From assembly GCF_003073045.1 (NCBI RefSeq), contig NC_037596.1, positions 9,910,950-9,974,949 on the forward strand: 64,000 bases of DNA, given 5' to 3'. A program made the translations under genes and the position numbers. The notes beneath the pieces are model-generated. The model saw only the letters and a program-made list of their open reading frames with translations, was not told the DNA's origin and ran no database searches. The DNA is from Pomacea canaliculata. Its lineage: Eukaryota > Mollusca > Gastropoda > Architaenioglossa > Ampullariidae. Of this stretch, positions 13,601 through 26,400 are shown in pieces. Every line of letters begins with the position of its first letter. Within the stretch, counting starts at the first letter, position 1.

Positions 13601-16325
13601 AATATTAATAAGCTGAATATGGCAAATGGATAGTGAATGTCCAAACTCAGGAATCAATGGACTTAACCATGTCAAGCTTTCTTAGTACAGTTGCACAGTT
13701 ATGTGCTAGCATTAAAGAAGCCCACAACAAAGCATCATCTAACCAAATATAGCTTCTTTTTTAAAATGTATTTCACAGCAATAATTTCTGCCTTCACACA
13801 CACACAAATATATACAAAGTAAACATGTGTATTAATTACACAAGCACAGTTAGGACATGGTAGGATGAAATCATTTGAAAAAAGTGTCAAGTTTGGATTT
13901 AAAGGACACCAAGGAGTCTGAGAATATAGACAGATAATTTCTTCTAAGTTGATGGTATTTGGTAGTGTCCATACCATTCTTCATCTTTATTAATGAGACT
14001 CAAAGAAGCATGGTGTCAGAAGAATGGGGAAGCTACATGGGAGTGTAGATGTAGGTGAGCTCAGAAAGGTATCAATGTCAGAAACAGCAATACAGGTTAT
14101 AGAAATAATGTTACTATTATATTACTGTATTATCACTACAGTGAGCAAATGGCTGATGGTTTTGGTGGGAAAGTGCTTCCACCTAGACATGAGTTTGCAC
14201 TATTAGAGGGAGGAAGGGGAGGAAACCAGTGTATTCTGTATCATACAAAATGAGATTTTAATCCAGGGTCTCTTACTGCAGGGATGACAAGCATGTAACT
14301 ACACCAGAGGTTCTCAACCTTTTATTTGTGACGCCCCCCTCTTGACGAACAAAGGTACATCCTGCACCCCCCTTAGGCAGCAATGTAAGCTAATTTCACT
14401 AATACCGGTATAAGAAACTTTTAAAAAATGACCATCTTCACGCCCCCCTTGTAAGCACATCGTGCCCCCCTCCCACCATTTGATAACCGCGGAACTACGC
14501 TATTAGGCATACCTACAATGATCAGCCCAAAAGTGGTCAAGCAGCCATTGGGCTTAGGGAAGTGAGACATCTGAGACCATCGTTATTTCAGGGCCAACTT
14601 TTTTCTGTAAGGGATCAAGTACAGTTCAAAAGCTAGATTCATCGTGGATAAATACACTGTGTAACACAAGTATTCAACTGGCTTATTTGCCATTATAAGG
14701 GACAGGGAGAGTTTGGAACTTTGGGGCTAAGTGGAGAAGAAGTAGCGGGAATATGAAAGACATAACTTTATAGTGAATGACTTGGAGCAAAGTTTTGACT
14801 TAACAAAAATTACTAGGCAAAGTATCTTTAAGTAATAAGAGTTTATTTTAATATCAGCTTCATAAAAGGTGAACTGTATGTACAATTTTAGAACAGTACA
14901 AATAGTTGCTTCCACATAATAGATACCAACACAAATGGTTCACTGTATGTAGTTAATAAAATCTCCAACATCATCTCAGTTTCTTTTTGTTTTGACTAGG
15001 AGGATTGTAGGATTGGTGTTTTACACCGAGCAAGCAACTAAAGCTGTATCACCCAGTCATGTAAACAGATGCCACATGCAGACAAAGAACAGCGTGCCTG
15101 AGATGAGAGCTGAACCCAAGACAGCCAACCCTCACTGTATTGGTGACAGGCACTATCCTTGTGCCACCGGACAGTCCTATTTTTTTTTGTGGGGGGGGGG
15201 GGTTCTGACTAGTTAAATTTTGTTATTGAATTTCAGTTTGTTATGTTTGCATTAATGGCAACTGCAACTAGTAAACATTATAATGTAAAGTAAAATGTGT
15301 TAATGCTTTTGGTTAGTCATATACTTGTAATAAAGCATCATGTAGAAGATGCAGGGGATATCAGGGCGGGTGAGTGGGAACATACTATCCTTTCAAATGT
15401 TCCCAGAACTTATGTGTATTTTGTATTGAAAATTAGCTTAGTCTGCTTGGACTTTTTTTTAATGAGCTAAAATTCACAGAATATAACCTACTAGTGTACC
15501 TATAGTGATGTCTCTAACATCCGCGACGTGTAAAATAGAGGAAAATAAATAATGTGTCCTTTTATCTGCGGTTTACACCTAGTATTAGTTTGTTGCAAAA
15601 CTTGAAATGGCGGCCACATGGAGAAACAATGTTTTGACTTCAAGACCCATTAGTTTTACACCAAATAATATTGAGGAACTTTAATCAAATGACTCTAGTC
15701 CAAGTCTCTGTGATCTCGTGTAGCACATAGAATTAACCTTGTGACAGTAATTGCACAAAGTTGATAACTACTCTTTTATTCGTCTATTCCAAACTGTTTA
15801 AGAAAGATCGAGCTCTAAAGAAATAACTTTTTTAAACCAAATCGGGGAGGAACATTTTATTTTTGTTTTGAAAGAAGAGGATTTTTGTTTGGATAGACAC
15901 ATGTTAACAATAATTTGCAAACCTTGGCAGATGATCGGTGTTAGCGATTCTGATGAGTTGCACAAATATGTCAATGTGAAGCGGAAAAAGTTCAGACATG
16001 GCGGTCGACCCTTTTCCTCGTAAAGTCCGGGGACAACTTGACTAAAGGCCACATCGATGAGGAAAATGTCTCTAGTTTTACTCTTGATTTAGTCAACGAC
16101 TCAGATGTTCGGCCTATAACTAAGTGATTGAATGAGCTTATCCATTAATACACGTACGAGTAATTACTGAAGTGTTGTAGTACACAAGGATGTGTTTAGC
16201 TAACATAATATCGTTAACAATGTAGTGCTTGAGTTGAAAGGGAATATATATATATAGTTTATTCTGTAATCATTACCTGAAGGCAAGATGCATAACAATA
16301 GCATCAGATGAAATCTGTTCATCAT
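10681..16325 (-). CDS. Gene B: short single-Ig-domain secreted or membrane protein
   Basis: Signal exon 16325-16277 (MMNRFHLMLLLCILPS, phase 1 donor GTAATG). Ig-like exon 13241-12867 follows a TTGTTACAG acceptor: about 125 residues, Cys-rich, with KTCWCDK and NVTFDW, ending at a GTTAGT donor in phase 1. Both junctions are in frame. Two further exons are candidates: 12487-12425 (63 nt, good polypyrimidine acceptor, hydrophobic PAWIVTLFLS, phase 1 on both sides) and 10778-10681 (GNFFKKATSAVLECAYRK to a TGA). The full model gives 194 residues. The hydrophobic stretch is short for a transmembrane helix, so the protein may be secreted or a transmembrane exon may be missed. The domain resembles that of gene C, including the CWC motif. 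Confidence 0.6.
11060..11325 (-). pseudogene. THAP zinc-finger fragment broken by homopolymer runs
   Basis: Minus-strand frame after a TTACAACAG acceptor reads RRKDFDHLTPSDIYGKGYCL, then CSDHFEESQ, matching the second half of a THAP DNA-binding domain (last zinc ligands C-x2-H). A run of C then A (plus strand T then G, about 11151-11175) follows. After a frame change the closing THAP segment VWNAVPTVFSIPNPP continues. The first Cys pair is absent, so it would be an exon of a THAP gene or transposon relic. It lies in an intron of gene B. Confidence 0.7.
14305..14492. mobile_element. hAT-like MITE in gene B intron
   Basis: Starts CAGAGGTTCTCAACC, the classic terminus of hAT-type non-autonomous elements, and ends TTTGATAACCGCGG, an imperfect inverted copy. 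Flanked by AACTACAC on the left and AACTACGC on the right, an 8-bp target duplication with one mismatch. C-rich interior, no coding capacity. Confidence 0.8.
15010..15178 (-). mobile_element. tRNA-derived SINE copy
   Basis: On the minus strand it reads like a tRNA-derived SINE head: GGTGGCACAAGGATAGTGCC-type box A, then a GGGTTCAGCTCTC box-B-like word, then GCACGCTGTTCTTTGTCTGC. Copies of the same unit occur at 18855-19022 and, inverted, at 22305-22385. Lies in gene B intron 1. Confidence 0.7.
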
Positions 16326-16329
16326 TACT

Positions 16330-17760
16330 GCCAAATTTGGTGTGTCGGCGATCTTGGATTACTGAAGCACGTCGTTCGTCTGAGCACATTCGCCACAGCG
16401 TTTTGTACCTCTGTGAAAGAGTTCTCGTCGTCTGCTCTAGCTAGCTGCCACTTCGTGTTGACCGTCTACTGCAGTGATGTCATGGGCTGCTCCAGCCTTC
16501 CTCTTCCGGCGTGCAAAAGGTCACTATACTGCCGGAAATGCAAGATGTCAACGCTCAGCAAAACTAGTCTGTTAGGAGTGTTAGGGCCCACTACAAACCC
16601 AAGTGGGGCTCACTGCTACCCCACTAGTTTTGCAGGCTGGGATGTGAAAGACATCATGAGTTTCTTTCAAAGATATGCCACACTTACTTGGTTTGAAAAT
16701 TGTTAATCCCGTACTATGTAAAACATATGAAGACAAGCCGTACAAGTATTCAAAACACACGAGAATAATGACGATTTGAACACGTGAGTATATCCAGTAG
16801 CCTACGGCATACGCAGCCGTCATATTTAGTGATAAAGGCCAGAATGTTCAGACACATTGGATCAAAAGCGCAGTAGAGTCTGATAAAAACGAAGGAGCTG
16901 TGACTCTTACCTAACACCTGCAGAACCAGCCAGCCAATCGCGCGTAGCTTAGCACCTGCCGTCAGTAACAAATCACGGATGTGTACAGGTGGATTGCTGT
17001 CTGTCTGCCAAGACCAACCTCAGCCTCTTGCGAACTTCTGCGCTGTTAGTATTGGCGAGCCTAAACAAAGAATGTAAATAAACCAGAAGCTTTGTATAAA
17101 CCTGTCTACAGTCGCTTGGATAAACATTGGCCGGACTGTCTGCTTGTGTTTGGGATGTTCCCTTTTTTCCTAAAAAAAAAATTACGTTTTGAATAAGGAC
17201 TAAAAAGTGCTTGACAACCCATCCCTTCCCCAACAAAAGGCATGTAATAAGTATTTAAATATAACTTTTGAACTTATTCCCGGATTTCAGAACAAAACAA
17301 AACCGTGCTTTGACTATTAAATCAATTGCATTAAACTAAATTAGATCGCTGACAATTATCTCATCTCTCTCTCTCTTTCTCTTGTGTATGTGTGGTCGTG
17401 TACTAATTCTTTTTCTCATTGTCAGGTCTGTTTTTCTCTCTCACTACCCATCGTATATTTAAGGTCTATTCTCACGCTGCAATATTCGGCACTTAGCAGC
17501 CCCTGCAAGGCCTAGCGAGATGTGAACACGGCCTTGTAATACAAGTTCGTGCTGGAATGTTTAGCACTTTAGTAGTGTACTAAGTTATGTCTTTGATTTA
17601 GAGGGTAGGGGTCGAACAGTTCCCAGGACTGTCCCTTTCTCACACCGGCTGCGTGCGTAATAGTCAGCCTTGAACTGCCCACCCGAGGCTACTGGCGACT
17701 GGACCTCTTGTCACACCAGAAGTTAGGGAGTTGCCTGAGCCACTTGGGGAGACAATGACC
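16330..17760. other. Upstream flank of gene B, mostly unexplained
   Basis: Contains a second copy of the foldback element (16555-16640) and short simple repeats near 17365-17385. No exon with supported borders or recognisable domain. Should contain the gene B promoter; no strong TATA box near 16325 was seen. Confidence 0.5.
16555..16640. repeat. Second copy of the foldback repeat
   Basis: CAAAACTAGT...ACTAGTTTTGCAGGCTGG arms around GGGCCCACTACAAACCC-type sequence, related to the palindrome at 5213-5298 but more diverged on the left arm. Confidence 0.65.
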
Positions 17761-17761
17761 A

Positions 17762-17952
17762 GACAGGATGGGGTGGGGGTGACTACTGGAGCTGAGAAAG
17801 GTCGTGTCGAGACCGTGGGAAAAGAGGGTGGGGGTGACCACCGGGGTTGAGAAAAGTCGTGTCGAGACCGTGGGAAAAGGGGGTGGGACGACGGGGTGGG
17901 GGTGACCACGGGGGCTGAGAAAGGTCGTGTCGAGACCGTGGGAAAAGGGGAC
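17762..17952. repeat. Minisatellite, three GC-rich units of about 55-65 bp
   Basis: Each unit contains GGTCGTGTCGAGACCGTGGG (one A/G variant) preceded by GGGGGTGACCAC-type sequence. Units differ in spacer length. On the minus strand the repeat keeps an open Pro/Ser-rich frame, which I take as a by-product. Confidence 0.85.
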
Positions 17953-18174
17953 GGATGGTTTTTAAAAGTTCGACGATGTAGGATAAGTAGTGTAGCTTTA
18001 CAGTTGATAGAGGCCTTTGGAGTTTGGAAGTAAGATTGGAGAGACGGCAAATCAGCCACCGAGTGAAACTAAATAAAATCTACGGTTATGCAGCAATTTT
18101 CATCTTTGTTGTCTTCTTGTATGACTAACCCATCCCGAAGTAGCCATCGGGGACTGACGTGTTGGTTACAATTA

Positions 18175-18391
18175 TAAGGTGACCAGACGTTTCGGGGGCG
18201 AAAGCGGGACACGTGCCCATGATGGTGTCGTCATCGTCAAAGAACGCCGAATCAGCGTACGGTATTCCGATTTTTAAAGACAACCGGGACATTTAATGGA
18301 CTTGCCAGAAAGCCAGAAAGCGGGACATTGGGCGTCCTGCCCGATGAGCAGGCGGGACACGAGGTCAAAAGCGGGACGTCTGGTCACCTTA
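18175..18391. mobile_element. Short DNA transposon with matching ends and target duplication
   Basis: Ends TAAGGTGACCAGACGT and ACGTCTGGTCACCTTA are perfect reverse complements. Flanks ACAATTA on both sides form a 7-bp target duplication (18168-18174 and 18392-18398). The interior repeats GCGGGACA-type words and is non-coding. A non-autonomous element; superfamily not certain. Confidence 0.85.
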
Positions 18392-18854
18392 ACAATTAGT
18401 TACTACAACATTTTGCTAACAACTATTTCTAACATTGAACTGTGAATATTGGATTACGAACGGTGAATATTGGATTACTAACTGAACATTTATGAGGTGA
18501 GCGACATCGAGGAGAGATAAGTTTTCAGATTACGTTTGGAGCTAAATGTAAACCATTTTTGTATCTATATGTACTGTTTTGTTACATTCTTTTGTTTCAT
18601 ATATATATATATTGATCTGTTTACTGATTTGGTGACTAAACATGCAGTTAGTGTTACTATTAGGTGTGGTCGAATGCTTGTCAAATAGTTATCAATTGCG
18701 CGACAGAGCACACACCAATCTTTACAGGTCCTCCGTCATTGTAAGACCTATTACATCCTCTGCTTCAATTTTTGTCGTCTGCTCTATCGTTTGTGCTGGT
18801 CCTCTGATTTTTCTTTAATGTGATGGACTGACTTGTTCCCACTTTGCTCTTCTA

Positions 18855-19022
18855 GTGCACGCCGAGTCAGCAACTAAGGCTACATTACGGCAAGCAGCCA
18901 GCCCTGTAAACCGATGCCACATGCAGAGAAAGAACAACGTGCCCTAGACGAGAGCTGAACCCAGGACAGTCAACCTACGCTGTACTGGTGACAGACGCTA
19001 ACCGTTGCGTCACAGGACCGAT
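18855..19022 (-). mobile_element. tRNA-derived SINE copy
   Basis: Same unit as at 15010-15178. On the minus strand it begins CGGTCCTGTGACGCAACGGT and continues TTAGCGTCTGTCACC (box-A region), then a GGGTTCAGCTC box-B-like word. This is the best preserved copy in the window. Confidence 0.75.
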
Positions 19023-19124
19023 AAAAGTGCGTAACACTAACAGTGAAAGCAGGTGGCGAACCACCTGCCCAGTAAATCAAGCAACCAATCACAGGGAGTC
19101 CTATTTTCAAGCGCGCGCATTTGT

Positions 19125-20700
19125 CAGTGGCGTAGGAACCAGGGGGACAGCGGGGCAGCCGCCCCCCCCCCCCCCAAGAAAAAAATACAGGGGGGGCAGG
19201 AATATCCTTTTGCCCCCCCCCCCAATATTTGAGACGTAATTCCTCACAAAGAGCAAAGAACTGAAGAAAGGTAGGGGAACGTAGAGAGGAGACGGTCATC
19301 ACCGTCACAAAAGCGGGCCCTGAGGCTAGTGGAGGCTCTAACACCTCTGACGATCAGATCGGGGACAGTCCGTTGGTATTGTTTGCCATGCTAATTGCAG
19401 GCTGTGTTGAAGCCTGAGCGAAGAAAGCAGCCGGACAGTACATCGGTACATCGAGTGTGGTCTCCCTCCCCCCTCCCCCATAATGCGACGCCTTTTCTTT
19501 AGCGGTTTTCGTTTGACCAACATAAAACATCCCCCACCCACTCGCAGGAGACTGCAAGAACGATCAAGATTATGAGAGATGCACTTGATTTCGCCCAGGA
19601 AATAATACAGCTTATTACTTTGTCACCGAAGCGTCAGGTGTTGTTTGAGACCATACAAAAAGAAGCAGGAGGATCTTCGCCCCTCTGCGCAACTCGATGG
19701 ACAGTAAGGACAAGAGCGATGGAATCTCTAATAAAGAACTATGAGATTTTGCAAGAAAGACTAGACGTGGTCTCCGAGGGCAGCGACGAGTATGCTAGAA
19801 GGGCTTCTGGTCTCCTGGCGCTGATGCAGCAGTTCTCGACATTTTTGGGCCTATCACTGGCACGGACTGTGTTTGCTGTAACCGAAGAATTGTCAACAGC
19901 ACTACAGAAACAGTCAACATCTTGTGAGAACGCTTCTTCTGCAGCTAGTGTGTGCATAAACACATTGCAGAAAATGCGTTCCGATGAATATTTTCTAGAT
20001 TTTTTCAATGATGTTAAAGCCAAGGCAAGCAGACTATGCGATGCACCACGCCTTCCCAGGCAGAGACAAGTTCCACGACGGATTGACGATGGCTCAGAGG
20101 GACATTGGTACACAGATATTGCAGCCTATTATAGACAACAGTACTTTGAAACCCTAGATCACATAGTCGAAAATATCCAAAGGATTCATCAAGACAGTTT
20201 TAACGTGAAGACAGATCGAAAAGCTACTTTGTGAGGCAGCACTAGGGAAAAGCACGGAAATTCCTAGAAATATCGCCAGTACCTATAGCTCTGACATTGA
20301 CTTTACCAGACTGAAGACACAGCTCTCATTTCTGCCAAGTGCCATTACTGTGAACCCAGACAAAACGACAGTTCAGTCAATCGTCACAGGTATTTCATCG
20401 GAATTAGTAGCATCAGAGACCGTGAGAAAGATGTTAAGCGAGATCGATAAGCTTTTGAAACTGTATCTTACTATCCCAGTTACCACGGCAACTGCAGAAC
20501 GCAGTTTTTCTGCCTTAAAACGAACAAAACCATACCTGAGAAGTTCCATGACACAAACGCTCTTGAATAACTGTCTCATGCATGTATTTAAAGAGAGGGT
20601 TGATCTGCTTAATCTGGACGAGATTGCAATGGAGTTCATTAATAGAAATCACCGAAGACGCAGTTTTTTTGGCGCACTGACTTGCCAACCTTGATTAATA
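19125..20700 (+). pseudogene. hAT-type transposase relic with 5' terminal repeat
   Basis: A CAGTGGCGTAGGAACC terminus of hAT type starts at 19125. Reading frame 19572-20234 encodes the middle of a ZMYM1/TTF-zinc-finger-like hAT transposase (LCATRWTVRTRAMESLIKNY). After a one-base frame change near 20210-20220 the second frame runs to 20694 and carries the hAT C-terminal dimerisation region (PVTTATAERSFSALKRTKPY). The N-terminal zinc finger and first catalytic part are missing and no 3' terminus was found, so the copy is truncated and inactive. Poly-C/poly-G runs at 19160-19230 lie just inside the 5' end. Confidence 0.85.
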
Positions 20701-22290
20701 TGATTTATATGATTATAACGTTTATCACATTTCTTGTGAATGCGATAGCCGGGGAGTCATTCTTTAATTTGTTTTTTCTTATTTAATGCTGCTTTGCCTT
20801 TTAACAATGAAGCAGCGTGTTGTGATGCTATCACTGTGTACGTGCGTGCGTGCAGTACCCACAGTAATCATATTGATGATAACCTTCTCTTTCAATCCGA
20901 TTTCTAATAATTTCCCTGACACTGTGTCAATAATGAATTCAGCAAGTTGCCACTTATCGGACCACTGGATAAAACTTATCCGACTGCTTGTTTCCAGGGC
21001 ACGAACCGTGAATGATGTGCAGCATAGCTCGATCTCTGACTACCAAAGTCCTCCAACCGCTCATCATTGTCCTCTCCGATGTTGTGTGACAGTTCTTCTT
21101 TGATCGTCATTTCATCAACACGACAGCAGAGATTTCGCCTCATAGGTGCATAGAAGACACACTTTGTTGTAATGTTTGCAAAACAATATTACTCAAAATA
21201 TTAACAATGTGCGTGGCTTTTCGTAGACTTGTCACTGAGGACAGGTTAAACAGATTCCTGGTCCAACAGATCGCTTCTTCGGCAGTTTTGCACTCACTGT
21301 TTGCATCTTCGGAAATAACAATGAAAGACTAGTAAAACTGCTAAGCAGCATATGGGACAAAAGCAACGATAAATGTGTCTGTCGCTACCCTATAGGGTTT
21401 AGGGACTGTGATGGGCGGAGACTCGTAACGACACTCTCGACTACTCCGACATCCACGCCGACATTATAATGTGCGCGATGTACTTTCACTAAATTACTAA
21501 TTACGACTCAAGCCCCCCGTGCACTCACCAAATAAAAACACAGCCCAATTTTAGTGAAAGCAAAATACTCATTAAATAGCAAAAACAAATTCCGAGAGAT
21601 TAACAAAATCATGAAGGAAGAAAGAACATGAAAATAAACTAATTCCCTATCTTGGTGAATTATCGAGGGTGTCCCGTTAACCTACTCCTTATACTAATCC
21701 AGATAACTAGTGAGTCTATTAATCTATTCTTAATTACCACACTCGTTCCACTACACAGTCACCCACTACAAAAAATACGCATACACACACCACTTAGCTT
21801 GACCCAAGCGTCTTTGCTGTATGGGGCGCACGGTCTTTGATGGACACACACAACTGTTCCTTGTAATCTTGAGCAATTCTTCTTGTTGGATGGAGGACCG
21901 TCCGATGCGACACAGACGAAATGATGGCTGCTGACCTTCGTCCGTTGTTCCTGCACCGCGGCGAAAGGAAGGTGGTCTATGGTGAAAAGTAACATACACT
22001 GTAATAAGTCCTAGCACACTTACTCCAACTTTTGTACGACGAAGTACAAACGCATAACACTTTGACGAGCTCCCGCAGATGAAGGTAAAGGAAAGTGGAG
22101 ACTATTGATCTTCAGCTGTAGTTAAAATGATTAATTAATAGAGACGTTTGATATTCAGCTGAAGTCAGAGAGGTGGGGATCCAAGACAGTTGATGTTAGA
22201 GGTCAGAATGGCTGATGTTAGTCCAAAGAAAGTACCTCCATGACCCCCACCCGATGACCCATCGCTATCTGCATTCTCGCCATCCTCCAC
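20701..22290. other. Stretch after the hAT relic, nothing recognised
   Basis: No domain-bearing ORF, no exon with supported borders and no matching hAT right end. The first part may be untranslated 3' sequence of the hAT element. Confidence 0.5.
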
Positions 22291-22304
22291 CTCGCTGTCA
22301 TCTT

Positions 22305-22385
22305 TTGTACTAGTCTTGGGTTCGGCTCTCTTCTCGGGCAAGCTGTTCTTTCTCTGCAAGTGGCATTTGTTTACAGGGCTTTAAA
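22305..22385 (+). mobile_element. 5'-truncated SINE copy, forward orientation
   Basis: Begins at the box-B-like TTGGGTTCGGCTCTC and continues GCTGTTCTTTCTCTGCAAGT, the same unit as at 18855-19022 on the other strand. Confidence 0.6.
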
Positions 22386-23382
22386 CACAAATTCCAACCC
22401 CCCGACCCGCTAACCTCATCGCCGCTTACATCTAGCTCACTATCCTCTTTATCACTAGCACCTACCTCACTAGCTACAGTTCCCGAATCGTGCTGTCAGC
22501 TACTGCTCGCGACCTATGTGTCTCGTCTGGAGAGCAATGTCTTGTTATTTTTTTCAAGTAAGGATTTTCTTTTACTTTTACGAAGTCAAAATGTTTATCT
22601 CTGCCTCCTCCCCCACCTCACCTGCAGTAGACTTGTATTTAAAAAATGGGAGAGTAATTATTTTTTTTTACAGATGTTAAGTAATAGTACTTTAAACTCA
22701 GCGTTGTCACACTGGTATTCCTTGACTTCAGTAGAAATAAAAACCTTATGAGTTTAGTAACTTACGACAGTACTTACGTGAACAGAAGCTGCTTCTTGCG
22801 AAGGTCTCAACTTCTCAGGTCAAGATACCTGCCATTGGGACTTGAGAAAATGCATTAACAGGCCTCGTTGACAGCCGGCTCTCATGATTTCAACGATGCT
22901 GTGTACAGTTTGTTGAGGTTAGAGGCTAAGGCGGAAGAAAACAGGTCGTTCCTCGTAGCAAATCATAAAACAAAGGTATCGTACACTGATACATCTTACA
23001 TCGTAAACACACAATTGAGTTAGACATTTGGTTTGTCAACATTTATACACGGAGCTGCAGCCACGTCTGGAGTTTCACACAAAAGAAAATGAAATGACTT
23101 GGAAAATTCTAATAATGCTTTTAACCTTATATTTCTTTATATATACGCATTATAGTTTTCGTCTTTTACTCTGTGTTCACTTCGTGAAATATTGGACTTT
23201 GGTAAAGAATAGAAGGGGTATAATGCGTAATAAAACTAGGTATTTACCTGTTTAGTCACGGCAATGATGTAGGGAAGCCTCGCCGATCTTACTGAAGCTC
23301 TCTGCAGTATTGTCACTTGATCATGAGACTCCTTTAGTCCCACATAAGTTCAGTCTAGCCTCATGTTTCTGCCTTTACATAT

Positions 23383-25066
23383 CAGTGGATAATCGAGTGA
23401 GAGCCGCCATCGACCATCTTTGTCCGCATCTGTTGCTGTTTGAGTGAAGCGATTCTAATCGACCTGGTCCTTGTGGTGGGCTGCTCCATCTCTTCTGGGG
23501 AGGGGAGAGCTCTCTCAGCATTAAGTTTGGAATATATTCCATGCTGGACAAAAAATAAAATATACAATACTTCAACATGTCATTTTTATGGTCAATGGCA
23601 TCTCACACTCTGATTCTTCCCAGTTACGCGCACCACTGACCTGCACACCATGACGACCGAAATGACACGTGGCCCCCACCAGCAAATGTTTTGTAACAAA
23701 ACTAGTGACAGTGGGCAAGTGTAATGCTTAACGAAAGACAAGTGAATGTGTAAAATAATGATTGATGTCATTACTTTAAAGAAGTAATTTGGCTAGACAT
23801 TGCGACATTCACATTCTCCTATCGACATCTTGTCCAAGGGGATATTATAATGGTCTAGTGTGTCTAGTCAGAACGTCTTCAAAGCAGGTGTAAAATATAA
23901 CTCTTATTATTATCATCAAAAGATTCGTATTTTTCTACACAGAGCAGGCTTAGGGCTGCTGAGATCATAAGGCTAAATGTCCTGAAAGGTGGTGGTGGTT
24001 GGAGGTAATGATATTGTCACGTGTTTAATCGCTCGCTGCGTGAAGCCGCAGATTACTTGTCAACAAATGTCTCTCGCTCCTGACTCAACAATGCGAATCT
24101 AATCATACAGACATGGAGGACGACACAGCGTCTTAGTGCGCACCTGTACCTGTCTGCTCTGTCTCTCTGTGTGTTTGCGATCATTACTTAACATGAGTGT
24201 GTGCTTACGTACCCGAGTGACAAAACTTGTCTACAGACAGTGACTGTTAATCGTTACCTGAGGCAGTATATATATATATAAAAGGCTTGTCACCCAAACA
24301 AACCTATCGAAGTAGTGCTCACGCCCTGTGTCACTGAAATGCCGCGACGTGTAGGCAAGTCTACTTTACATTTACACACTGAGGTACCCTGCTACAAGGT
24401 ATTCATGTTGCAGTGTCATAACGACCTGAGATACTAATTGTGACATGACACAATAGTAAATATTTTGTCCTCGAATCCATAACAACCTGTGAGAAAGTGA
24501 TTAAAACTATATTTTTCTCATTCGTTGTTCTCCTTAAAGTAACTGGATTTTTCTCTCTTTTCCCTAATTCAAAAATTTTTGACTTCTCAATTGTATATGG
24601 TCAGTAAACAAACACATTAGGGGATTATTTTTTAAAAAATACATTACTAAATACTTTCAACTTCATGGCTATCTCGCTTACCACAGTTGAAATGTACAAA
24701 GAAATAATCAACGGTCCTCACAAAATAACGACAAAAAAACGAACGGACTTCCGGGTACTTACAGCGCTAAACACATACATCTGGTTTCACTTACCCTCCT
24801 CTCCCAGGTAAGTACACGACACCTGACTCTTGCTACATGTTAAAGGGCACAACGCACTATGCGACAGTAATCCAGCACCATGTTCAACTTACTTCCACAA
24901 GTGGGCTGAGTACATCACCTGTCGGGGAGTTTCTTAACCACCACAAGCTGATTATGATCCATGCCTCGAGTTGTTGCTAACAGTTGCAGTTTGTATACCT
25001 GCAAAGCGCCTTTTATCTCTATTTTTGGTCATGCCGATTGCTCCATAATTCCTTGCGAGATGATAC
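23383..25066 (-). pseudogene. Degenerate copy of the duplicated three-exon unit
   Basis: Counterparts of the copy 2 exons, in minus-strand order. The first (about 25066-24919) has a frameshift and a TAA where copy 2 has TCA. The 38-nt exon (24832-24795) is intact. The third (23543-23383) carries a 5-bp insertion after its ATGGAATAT start and has lost its donor (GTATGT became ATATGT). It therefore looks like a pseudogene copy, unless alternative borders are used. Confidence 0.6.
24268..24290 (+). promoter_or_regulatory. TATA-box promoter candidate, copy 1
   Basis: TATATATATATAAAAGGC followed by CTTGTCACCC; the box TATAAAAGG is at 24277-24285. The same box and about 70 bp downstream are conserved at 28231 in copy 2. 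An ATG about 55 bp further on opens only a short frame that differs between copies. Confidence 0.4.
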
Positions 25067-26276
25067 ACTTTCACAGTTTGTAGGTCTCTTATTTCCTTTG
25101 CAGTCTGTTACGTATGTACGGTATCTTATCCTGTCCGACCCACTATCAGTGATATATGACCTACCTCATTTTTACTGACATTAATAGAACTGACGGCATA
25201 GTTATTAATAGATTGTCGTGTTACAGAATCGTTCACAATAACGCCATGCATCAAATGTCTCTATTTTGTAGAATTCCTTCAGAAAAGTTTAAGACTTATT
25301 TATTACTAATAATAAAACACTGAAAACCGCTGATGCTTTGACGCTTAGCGCTATAACTGGATGGTTGATGTCAGATATTTCATGTCTTCACAAACATTTA
25401 ACCGGTCTGCTTCACTTCAAACCTCTATGAAAACGTTTAACACAAGTAAACCGAATCTGTAAAATATTTGTTCACTCTATTTAATTGAAAAGTACATTTG
25501 ATTGCTCCTTGTCAACAGAGAAAAGTGCTGGATAACCGCTGCTTGCTTGTTGCAATAAGCTCCATGGATTATTTCCCTTGGTAAGAGACCAGTTATACAA
25601 GTGAAATACCTGTTTTATTTATCAGCCTCATCGTGAAGCACAAGAGATAAACTAAAAGAGTATTTTGAGCCAGTTATTGTAGTTGACACAATGAGGATGC
25701 TAGAGAAACAAGTCTTTTGAATGACTTAGCATCTAAGGCTGAGAACTACCCGGCTAGGAAAAGCTTTCAGCAAATGACATTAACATCGTATGTTGAGATA
25801 AAGATCTCGCCATACAGAACTATTGACGATCTGTGGCGGTTGTTTGAATAGACCCTTTTATTTTGCTCTTGGAGGTAGCACATGCTATGTTTTGACTTGT
25901 TATTCAATGACCTCAAGGAGGGTGAAATCGATGTAACCATGGTGAGAGGTAAACTGAAAACGTTTGATCACTCAGCCCATACACCCGATTGTTTCAGTAC
26001 TAATATAACTGGTGGCTGTTCATCAATACCGACCAGTCCTCATGTTGGCAGGGGTCATTCGCGTTCATCTGTGCGGAGTTCGCTGATTTCACTGCAGTAC
26101 ACCAAGTGTTTTGTCTGTTTATGACTATTTTCCCAAGTCCCTCTATATTTGCAGTTCGTTCTTTACTTTATTTGTGTAATTAAAAAATCCTCAGCCAGGT
26201 GGACCATGTTCATAATTATGATCAAACTTTCTACATTGTTTATCCTCTGATTAATTATTTAAATTTCTGAGGTCTC

Positions 26277-26400
26277 AACCTCACCTAGCGACTAAGGTTA
26301 TAGCACAGCAAAGCAGCCGACAATAAACATGTTCCACATGAAAAAAGCGCGCGTTAACACAAGACTTGATCTCCATCATGTAGTGCTTAAACGGTGTTTC
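26277..26400. mobile_element. Very diverged SINE-like copy
   Basis: Word order CTAGCGACTAAGGTTATA, then AAGCAGCCGACAA, then GTTCCACATG resembles the 5' part of the unit at 18855-19022, with many differences. Weak call. Confidence 0.3.

Larger units (their letters stand above)
23180..26110. repeat. Segmental duplication, copy 1
   Basis: From the GGTATAATGCGTAATAAAA word near 23217 onward it matches 26978-32000 in order and orientation. Shared landmarks: the exon at 23383/27094, the TATAAAAGG box at 24277/28231, the 38-nt exon at 24795/28864, and GACGATCTGTGGCGGTT at about 25826/31723. A partial copy of its 3' part (GCACATGCTATATTTCGACA) lies at about 26815-26890, directly before copy 2. Confidence 0.85.

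Noticed and set aside
15181..15204. T-run then G-run next to a SINE, first considered a processed-transcript junction
   Set aside because: The SINE reads on the opposite strand and no gene-derived sequence adjoins the run; simple homopolymers are sufficient.
17664..18059. 131-residue Pro/Ser-rich minus-strand ORF
   Set aside because: Its length comes from the three minisatellite units at 17762-17952; composition is repeat-driven.
19354..19557. Overlapping minus-strand ORFs across the poly-C/poly-G segment
   Set aside because: They cross the non-coding end of the hAT element and low-complexity runs; no domain or splice support.
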